Position numbers and translations under genes: made by a program
Notes under the pieces: model-generated
Told to the model about the DNA's origin: nothing
Databases searched by the model: none
Seen by the model: the letters and a program-made list of their open reading frames with translations, nothing else
In this document: piece after piece, positions 56,388 through 64,000 of the stretch
How the letters are laid out: each line of letters begins with the position of its first letter
Numbering within the stretch: position 1 is the first letter of the stretch
Source: Toxonevra muliebris
Lineage: Eukaryota > Arthropoda > Insecta > Diptera > Pallopteridae
Reading direction: 5' to 3'
Length of the DNA: 64,000 bases
Assembly: GCA_963691655.1 (NCBI GenBank)
Contig: OY829329.1
Coordinates: 50,569,279 to 50,633,278 of the forward strand

Positions 56388-59300
56388 CTACACCCGCTCT
56401 AAAGATCTATCTACAAATAGCAATTGCGCATCCTTCTCACTGGATTGTTCTGGATTTGTTTCTGTTGTTGCTGGTGCTGCTGCTGTTGCATTAATATCTG
56501 GACACCCTGCATGCACTGTATCCATAAGATATATTTTTGATAATTTATTCACATCCATAATGGCTTTAGCTGCATTTATAGTTACATGTGCCGGATAACG
56601 TTCACGTGTTAATATCCAAATGGCATCTGTAATATTACTCAAAATAATTCTAGATATTTGTACTTGTTTCGACATGTGAATAACAAGCCTACATATACAG
56701 TAGGTGAAAAAAATAAGTTATCAAAATGAAAACAAAACTTTAGCACCAAATATCTTCGCAATAATAGATAGCTTTAAATATATTTTTACATCATTAAAAA
56801 ACTACGTGAAATGTGGTTGAAATATTATGGAGAAAAAAAATTTTGTTTTTATTTTCTTTTAAAGTTTAATTTTACTAAGTAACAGAACGATTGTGCAAAA
56901 ATAAGTTATCAAAAGCCTCAATATCCAAAATGGTCACCTTTTTCGCTAACAGTTTTAGTGAATTGGTCTTCTATAATGAAAACACGATTTTTATTTCGTT
57001 TTGGAGTATTTTTCTCCCAACAATCATTTACGGATTACCTTCACTCCTCGTCAGTTTGAGGAGCGTGCTTTGAAACATACATTTTCAATCTATCCTTGCA
57101 TTACCATTTGATGACGAGTCAGAGCTAAGAGATGATCATTACAAAATGTCTCCTTTATCATTGTGAATAAATTTCAGTACTTTTTTAAGAATTTTGATTT
57201 GAGTTTTGTGATCATCATTTCAGATCAAAACATTAACTACTAAAATTTTTCCCATTAAGAATTATTACATTTTTTCTGGGTTTAAGTATATAGTTTATAA
57301 GCATTCAACTTGGTTTTCAATGACCCAAATTTTACAAAACCATTCGTGCACAAATATTTTGGAAAATTTTTTTCTTTCAAATGCTTCAAAAGCCAGAAAA
57401 ATGTCTACTGTAGAGAGAAAATTTTTCAAAAATCATGCATTCTATGAGCTTTTCTCATTCTGATCATGGATTTATCCACCGACATTAATATTTTGAGGCA
57501 AAACTTTAATGGTTTTAATTCTATAGCGATAAGATTTTATGGCAAATCCGTTTTGTAGAAAGTCGAGCCCATGAAATGAATAGAAAATGCTCATAGGGGG
57601 AACGATTTTTGGTGAGTTTCCATTTACTATGTGCCCATTACTGACCTCTAAGGCACCTCAAAGAGGAAAATAGTTATAAAATATTTGTACATGGGTAGTA
57701 TAATCAAAGTTGTATCACTGAAAACCAAATTAGATGCTGATATAGTTTCTAAACGTGCCAGTACCTGAAGAGAAAAGCTAAATAGGTAAAGCTTTCATCA
57801 ACTCAGATCACAATGTTCCATCAAAATTTTTGAAATTGTATTAAAATATGTTCATAATGATAAAAGAGACATTTTCTATTGATCACCACTAAGCCGTAAC
57901 TCGTCATCAAACGGCAAAGCAAGAATAGATTGAAACTGCATTTTTAGAAGCACGCTCCCCACAGTATAATTGAATAAAGGAAAATAGTGAGTAATGGTCT
58001 GGGGCAAAATACTCCAGAACGATGTAAAAATCTTGTTTTCATTATAAAAGACCAATTCACTAAAACTGTTAGCGGAAAAGGTGACCATTTTGGATATTGA
58101 ATTTTTATTAACTTATTTTTGCTCTATCGTTATGTCACTTAGTAAAATTTAACTTTAAAATAAAATCAAAACAAAATTTTTTCTCCATAATATTATTGCT
58201 AAATATTTCAACCATATTTCACGTAGTTTTTTAATGATGTAAAAATATATTTAAAGCTATCTATTATTGCGAAGATATTTGGTGCTAAAGTTTTGTTTTC
58301 ATTTTGATAACTTATTTTTTCTACCTACTGTATATTAGGGTGGAGTGAAACTATTTTCTTCTTCTCAGTGTCACCAGGGAAAGTTAGCATTTGATTTTTA
58401 TTGTAATTTTTTTTTGGGTTTAGTCATTATTGCGTTGAGCTTGACAATGTGGGGAAAATTGTTTGTTTTGATAAAATTTGGATAATTAGGGTTTCTTTGG
58501 ATGTTGATGTTTTACAAGGTTAACTCTCGGTTTTCTAATGATTAGACCCGGTTTTTAGAAAACAAAAACAGTGTTTTCAAAGCTAAAACATTGTCTCTTA
58601 AAACTAAAATTTTGTTTTCATTGTAATCAAATCGAGCAAAGTAATTTCTTGGTACAAAGTAATTTCTCTGGATGTTGATAATATTTTTCAAGGCTAAAAC
58701 CTGGTTTTGAATATTTATAGCTCGCGTTTTTAAAGGTAAAGTAATCATATTCCATCCACTCTCCCTGGTAAGATCTTTTACTCAATAAAGTCAACCATAA
58801 AAGTTGACAAAATCCAAAAAGAAGTTCACCTGGTGACTACAGATATCAGATACTAATTTTCCCTGAAGTTCTTGAGAAAAAAAATGATCTCACTCTACCC
58901 TAATATAAGCTGCGTTTTATTCGCCACTTGCTTCTAATTATGTTTAGCGATAATTGTATGTGAAACAACAACAAAGAGGCAGAGATAACACGTATAATTA
59001 TAGCTGTTATGTATACTTAACAAGTAGTTTAGCTACATAAAATTCTATTGTGTACTGCCAATAGTGAAAGAAGAAGCATGACAGATTGCAAAAAAAAACA
59101 AAAAATTAAAAGATTCGGAATGGCTGCCGGTGAAAATAAGTTAAAATCATCGTTAAATATTCTTATAAAGGGTAAAAACTAAAAACAATGCCCACGATTA
59201 AGCGCAATGACTCGGATCTATTAAAATATTTTACCTCTAGCTCCTGAGCAGTTTTATTGTGAATAACAATATAACGAAGAAGATACTTAACAACTTGTTC

Positions 59301-62300
59301 GTTTTATTCGCACAAGTTAAACTAGCTGGCGAATAAAACACAGCTATATATTTATACAGTATTTCTAATGATCTTAACTAAAATGTATGAATGTTTCTGG
59401 TATATGCCTACCTAAAAAACCTTCTTCCACTTCACTTTTATTCACGCAATTATAAATCACTGTAAATGAGGTGTAATCGGTACCCAAGATTAAATAATTG
59501 GGTTTATCTGACATATCTTTAAAATAGAGGGTGAGAAAAATAAAAATTTCATAATTTCTCCAGTATTTCTGTTTTTAATTTCCTCACCAGTCATACTGGG
59601 TGATAAGCCCATTAATTGTCCCGGTGCGACCACTTTTAATAAGCCCGTACCATTGAGAACCTTGTCAGAACTGTTGAATGTGACATGTAAATTTTGTTTT
59701 TATACCTGTTTGCCTTCTTGAAATTCAACAGCCTGGAGATTTGTATTTCGGTTGATTTATAATACTTACAATATACTGGTTTGCATTTTCGTTACCGACA
59801 TCATATTACCGCCCATATCTTCATATCGTACATAGGTGCATTTCAGAAAGAAATCATACGGTGACGGATATTTTGTGTATTCATACCAGATGCCTGTATA
59901 CTGTTGAAGAAAATACAATAAATATTCAAAACCATAACTTGAAAACTTCTGTTTTATAAAAAGGTAGTATTTTTACAGTAACGTGTTTCCAGAAATGTAA
60001 AAATTTCACCCTCCTGAGATTTATTAAAGGTTCAAAATAGTTTCAAACAAATTTAATTTCTGAGTGGTTTTTTCACAAAATTTGGTTGGTATAGGTGAAT
60101 TAGATATCCTAAAGAAATTGGCTGAAAATGTCAGACCCAGAGTTTTCCTTGTTGTGCTAAGAAGTTGTTGGACCCACTAGTGGAGGGGAGGGTAGGGGTG
60201 GAAAGTCCCAACGAATATTTTATACATTGTGAAAATACATTTGGAGGAATGAAAAACCCCAAAACTCCTCTTTGACAATCTGTGGATCCATTAGTGGTTG
60301 GAAGTATCAACACTGGGATGGAATTTAAATAAAATTTCTGGAATTCTTGTTACTTTTTATGTTCTTTTGTCCCCTGTCGAACAAAGTGGCTCTTTCATTA
60401 CAGTATTACTTCAAAACAGGTAGATTCCCATTTGAAACACGTATTTTCCTTTGGGTTTATACTTATGCTGGAATGACAATGGGTCAGAAATACCCTGTCA
60501 AAGGTTTTTTTTTTTGCGGTGAGTAGGTAAATATGTCGTAGATATCGTCAGAATTGCCGTCACAGCTTTGGTATATGGAGGGTAGGTCCTACTACTTCAG
60601 GGTCGAGCTCGTCCGTGTCCTTACTGGACTGTTGTTTACGCTCATCGTCAGTAGTGAATTTCGCTTTGATTGCCACCTCATACATTGCAAATATATATGC
60701 AGCTTGGGACATCTGGTTGCCCGTTAAAATATATACAGTCGTTCAGCTTTTCCAATCACAGAAAAATCCATGACCTGGCAAGAAATATGTGAACTGTAGT
60801 GCACTTCGCCCTTTCGTCTGTTTAGCCAATTACCCAATGCCTACCTTCGTGGAGTTTCGGTATTCAGTTTATCTTTCTTTATTATATGTGTTTTTTGTTG
60901 ATTTCTTTTTTCAAATCACATAGCCTCTTACGGTATTGAGCTAGTAGGCCGATTGGTATCGTTCTGCTGGGCACCCACACTTCATATCCATATAAGAAAA
61001 CGGAATCTGTTGTCGCCATCCGCAACTTTCTTTTATTGTTAACTGGACCCCCAATGTAAGCCATTATTTTTCCACGGGAGGCTATCACATTGGCTGCTTT
61101 AATCGGCGTGTGTTTTCTTTGAGCCCAGTTAGACAATTTGTGGTATAGCCTTATCCGCAAATAGTTGGCCACCTTTTACATTTTGACGATACCAAGACAT
61201 ATCCACATCTCGACTTCGTTTCGTTGTAAGGAAAAGCAGCTACGGTTGAGGTTTTTGAATTACATTTTCCTATTTCCCTCTTTTGCAATTTTTGGATCCA
61301 TACGTGTTTGGAAGTATCAGCACTTAGATTGAATTTTAATAAAATTTCTGGACGAATATTGAAACCAGGAAGTAGCTGTGGTCATTATCAGATCGATTTT
61401 TTGTTTCATCCAAAAGTTTTTAAATTAAGTGAACAACGATTATGATGTATAAAAGGAAGATTTATCATAAAGATCCTATCCGCCTTCCCTCCCCTTTTAT
61501 CCGATAGTTATTCCGGCATATATCACCTGTAACCGCTAAGCGGTATTAAATTTTCAGAATTTAAATGGCACCTTTCACTTTTTCGCGAACCTTTGACGAA
61601 TCTCTTTTTGAACCGGGGGTTGCCTAGACTGAAAGTTAGTTTTGTCTGCAAAGGTTGCAGAAAGATTTTTAAAATTAAACACACAGTTACTAGTGAATCT
61701 AAGAGAGGGTTTTGAGATTGACTGATTACGTTCAATTAGATAACTGCGCCGGGAAGGTTTACCGAAAGATCAAATCGTCTCCTCCGTTTATACGTTCACG
61801 GAAGAGTCGATTTACCTCAAAGGGCATAGCCGGGTTTCCATGTCAGAAATGCCCCCAAACCGAATCAAGTTTCGCATAGACCCTTTTGAAGTACTTGATT
61901 TAAGGATGATTTGGCTAAATTTTCAGACTATTATCTGCAATTTTTAATGAGTAATGGCGGATTTTGTAAATTTCGTTTTCCGCGTTTTTCAGCTTGACTA
62001 GTCATGAAAAAATTCTCAGTGATTTTTTGGTTTCGGTGACACACTTGGAATTTTTTCGCGAATTTCCTGACGCAAAATTCACCATGAAAAAAATCGCGAA
62101 ACTTATTACATGCGATTTTTTCATACTAAAAATAGGTTTACTACTCTGATTTTTCTAATGTAAATAGGTCTCTTTGCAAAGTGTGGACGGGGTTCAAAAA
62201 ATTTTTAAACCGAAATTGGCATTTCATATGAAATGCCATAAGGCCTATTAACTATCAACTATCTGCTATTTTCACAGAATTTTTTTGAACATTTTTTTTT

Positions 62301-63238
62301 TGCAAAATTGAAAACTGAAAATTTTGTTTTTTACCATCCTAGTTGAGCTATGGTACAAATTTTCAACTTTTGCCTTATGTGCGAGATTTTCCAACGGTTT
62401 TATAGTAACTTAGTGTCGCTTATTACGACTGCGTACTCAGTTTTTCTCCATTTCCTCTAGTTCTCCCACAATATGGACCTGAACTCGAAAAAATGGGGTC
62501 TTCAGGGTCTATTAAGAAATTTCTTTATTTCAACAGATACGAATTTGATGTCTGAATCAAAGTGGTTAAACATTAAGAGATAAACAATTTTTGTGTATTC
62601 ACTTTCCCTCCATCTCATACCTGATCTCTTAAAAATGGGGTTTTAAGCCCCCTTTTTCAATAAATAAACGATAAAACGAAAACCGTTGAGAAAACTATTA
62701 TACCGTCTTTGTAGAAAATTTTTGAATTTGTTCTGAAAAGCGCGAAAAACTAAATATACAAAATCCGCCATTACTCATTAAAAATTGCAGATAATAGTCT
62801 GAAAATTAAGCCAAATTATTCTTAAATCAAGTGCTTCAAAAGAGTCTATGCGAAACTTGATTCGGTTTGGGGGCATTTCCGACATGGAAACCCAGCTATG
62901 CCCTTTATGGATTCATAATAATTTTTTTAGGCTTTATAAATTTTGAAATAAGATGTGGAATTTTTACTTACCGCACTCATATTAAATTTATCAATCACTT
63001 TTACTTCTGGACAAAATTTTGAAACTGTTAATCCACTACAAAATAATAGTAAAATTATGGGTACACTGAAATAAAAATATTGTGAAAGCTATGGTGTAAA
63101 ATTTTTTCAATTTACTTATGCTTAGAAAGTTGGATATACGTAAATTCTACAATGTTCTTTGTCTTGCTTATTTTTCGTCAACGGTCAACCTAATCCAGCT
63201 TTCTAGGATTAATGAGCTTACTGTAATGAAAGCAGCAT
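56388..63238 (-). CDS. Lipocalin, Neural Lazarillo/apolipoprotein D-like, six exons
   Basis: Secreted carrier of small hydrophobic ligands by family knowledge; insect Lazarillo lipocalins act in lipid metabolism and stress responses. Proposed coding exons on the minus strand: 63222-63238, 62972-63065, 59770-59900, 59588-59670, 59412-59516, 56388-56662. They sum to 705 nt (234 residues plus stop) with all phases compatible and GT/AG at every junction. Residues 1-21 form a hydrophobic signal peptide starting MLLSLH. Lipocalin marks: CPEVKVIDKFN (24-34), GIWYEYTKYP (40-49, the GxW motif), VVAPGQL, LGTDYTSF (119-126), AIWILTRERYP (157-167) and AGCPDI near 197. Cys 24, 58, 132 and 197 match the four disulphide cysteines. 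The Asn/Thr/Ala-rich C-tail resembles the tail of fly NLaz. Introns 2 and 5 (about 3.1 and 2.7 kb) are filled with mobile elements; the others are 71-156 bp. The first exon is the least certain, chosen for its phase and for completing a signal peptide. Orthology to NLaz rather than a paralogue is not proven. Confidence 0.87.
56698..58330. mobile_element. Tc1-like element with long inverted arms (1633 bp), in lipocalin intron 5
   Basis: TA flanks at 56696-56697 and 58331-58332. The tips CAGTAGGTGAAAAAAATAAG are inverted and continue as reverse-complement arms of roughly 450 bp each (56698-57170 and 57850-58330, about 85% alike). Inside the arms, broken coding sequence is visible: on the plus strand near 57990 it reads MVWGKILQND, the Tc1 transposase MVWG motif that precedes the second catalytic Asp region. 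The other arm holds the same piece on the opposite strand. The element probably formed by inverted duplication of one half of a Tc1 transposon, with a middle of about 680 bp. No intact transposase. Confidence 0.8.
58335..58903. mobile_element. TA-flanked MITE (569 bp), in lipocalin intron 5
   Basis: The ends TTAGGGTGGAGTGAAAC and the complement of TTAGGGTAGAGTGAGAT are inverted, with imperfect similarity continuing inward (CTTCTCAGTGTCACCAGGGA against CTCAAGAACTTCAGGGA). TA occurs at 58333-58334 and 58904-58905. Repeats of AAAACnnTGTTTT-like sequence fill the middle. It abuts the Tc1-like element with only TATA between them. Confidence 0.65.
60120..60350. repeat. Short dispersed repeat in lipocalin intron 2
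   Basis: TGGATCCATTAGTGGTTGGAAG at 60290 and the following sequence to AATAAAATTTCTGGA are repeated at about 61290-61352 with about 80% identity. A weaker version (TTGGACCCACTAGTGGAGG) lies near 60168. The copies flank the R1-like fragment and may mark the insertion or an older repeat array. Confidence 0.4.
60560..61172 (-). pseudogene. R1-like non-LTR retrotransposon fragment, in lipocalin intron 2
   Basis: The minus strand reads HTPIKAANVIASRGKIMAYI, then GGPVNNKRKLRMATTDSVFL and YGYEVW. These match the ...IGGP...R..LL..v..S.LLYG.evW segment that follows the reverse transcriptase core in R1-type elements. It continues, after an apparent deletion of some 45 residues, with TIPIGLLAQYRKRL. 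A shifted frame further down gives PGHGFF near 60770, resembling the C-terminal LtGHGxF region. Frameshifted and truncated. It shares the transcript strand of the host gene but is intronic. Confidence 0.65.
61819..62906. mobile_element. Palindromic element (1088 bp), in lipocalin intron 2
   Basis: The left end AAAGGGCATAGCCGGGTTTC at 61819 is mirrored by the right end, finishing at 62906 (complement AAAGGGCATAGCTGGGTTTC). The arms extend about 190 bp inward with few mismatches, through GAAATGCCCCCAAACCGAAT and ATTACTCATTAAAAATTGCA. The middle is AT-rich single-copy sequence. Flanks show no clear target duplication. No protein frame. Confidence 0.7.
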
Positions 63239-64000
63239 TTTTTAGCTAGAGGTAGAGTAAATTTCTTCAAAAAAGAAGCAGTGAATTATACAAACGTGCT
63301 ATTTTCTTTGACCAAATTTACTTATAGCATCACTAGTTTACTTAGAGACCCTTCAACGTTATACTGATCGTGTTAAACTGAAGCATATTTTGCGCTATAT
63401 TCTCTACGTGTGTGTAGATTTGATATTAAATTGATTCCAAAAATGTTTTCTTTATGCTGCAGCATTTTCTAATTTAAATTGATTTAATCAAGTGTTAAGT
63501 TATTGTATGATTTATTTTATTATTTTTTTCTCTATAAGAAATATAATAAAATTTGCATTCGCCTTAATTGATTTAAGCTGTTTTCATTATTATATATAAT
63601 GTGCATATTTTTGCATATTTATTGTATGCATTTATAATAGAAATTTGTGTTAGTTTTTGCTTTCATCACATTGTACTACACTATTTGGCTGACTCAGTTT
63701 GGAAAAAAATAATATGCACTAAATATGAAACTTTATCAAGGCAAACTATGTTAAGTTTAAATGTCATTGTTATAGTGATAAACTCTAGTGATGGAATCAT
63801 TATGGAAGCCTAGAATTAGAAAATCAAATAACTTTTACTAATATGGGTTTATAAAACCTAAAAGTTCTTAGTCGATATCTTTCAAATGTGGAAATGCAAG
63901 GTACCAGCTATATTTTTGTTGGAAAATCCACAACTGCTAGTAAAAATCAAAAATAAAGCTTAGATTGTTCAAAGGTAAATCACGACCATTTGATTTTTGA
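63239..64000. other. Upstream of the lipocalin start codon
   Basis: This is the 5' side of the minus-strand lipocalin gene. It is AT-rich, with no other gene and no convincing TATA or initiator element that could be singled out. The small plus-strand frame at 63601-63813 has no family resemblance. Confidence 0.4.

Noticed and set aside
59671..59769. Three in-frame TAA codons between conserved lipocalin segments, suggesting a pseudogene
   Set aside because: The segment is a normal 99-bp intron: GTAAGT at the 5' side and TTCAACAG at the 3' side, with matching phase. The spliced protein then has the same spacing between its two flanking motifs as I recall for fly NLaz.

Overview
The window looks like AT-rich nuclear DNA from a fly (Diptera, probably a cyclorrhaphan such as a tephritid, drosophilid or calyptrate). 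The reasons are many CA/TG, TATG and CAACAA microsatellites, introns of about 70-160 bp, a Lazarillo-type lipocalin gene with insect-style splice sites, and a mobile-element mix of mariner, Tc1, piggyBac, hAT-like and several non-LTR retrotransposon lineages. The species cannot be told from the sequence.

Only one protein-coding gene can be supported: a six-exon, minus-strand lipocalin (NLaz-like) from 63238 down to 56388. Its reading frame is intact over 234 codons, including a signal peptide and four cysteines. Two of its introns are swollen by mobile elements: a palindromic element and an R1-like fragment in intron 2, and a Tc1-like long-inverted-repeat element plus a small TA-flanked MITE in intron 5.

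The rest (1-56 kb) is intergenic or intronic DNA made mostly of dead mobile elements and simple or degenerate tandem repeats. From left to right: a piggyBac-like element carrying two insertions (2.2-4.9 kb); a mariner holding a Jockey-like retrotransposon, which holds a hAT-like element, which holds a MITE (6.2-9.9 kb); A-rich and pyrimidine-rich degenerate repeats (12-17.5 kb); a second nested cluster, a hAT-like element with a piggyBac-like MITE and another hAT-like element inside (18.1-20.7 kb); a retrotransposon RNase H fragment (23.5-24.3 kb); minisatellites (25.5-26.2 kb); a 459-bp hAT-like element (26.7-27.1 kb); a long polypurine tract split by a piggyBac-like element (29.5-32.3 kb); a decayed retrotransposon interrupted by a foldback element (34.7-38.3 kb); an RNase H retrotransposon tail (40.2-40.95 kb); a degenerate satellite (41.1-42.5 kb) whose reverse complement recurs at 50.2-51.8 kb; a TA-flanked element (44.5-45.8 kb); a second, oppositely oriented foldback copy with its own hAT-like insertion (46.1-48.7 kb); and a SINE and another retrotransposon tail (54.2-55.9 kb).

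Many boundaries are exact because inverted termini and target-site duplications (TSDs) can be read directly, and in two cases removing the insert restores a reading frame or matches an empty site elsewhere in the window. No CRISPR array, operon, complete transposase or obviously new enzymatic system was found. The most notable material is the nested-insertion record and the paired foldback elements, whose transcripts could fold into long hairpins.
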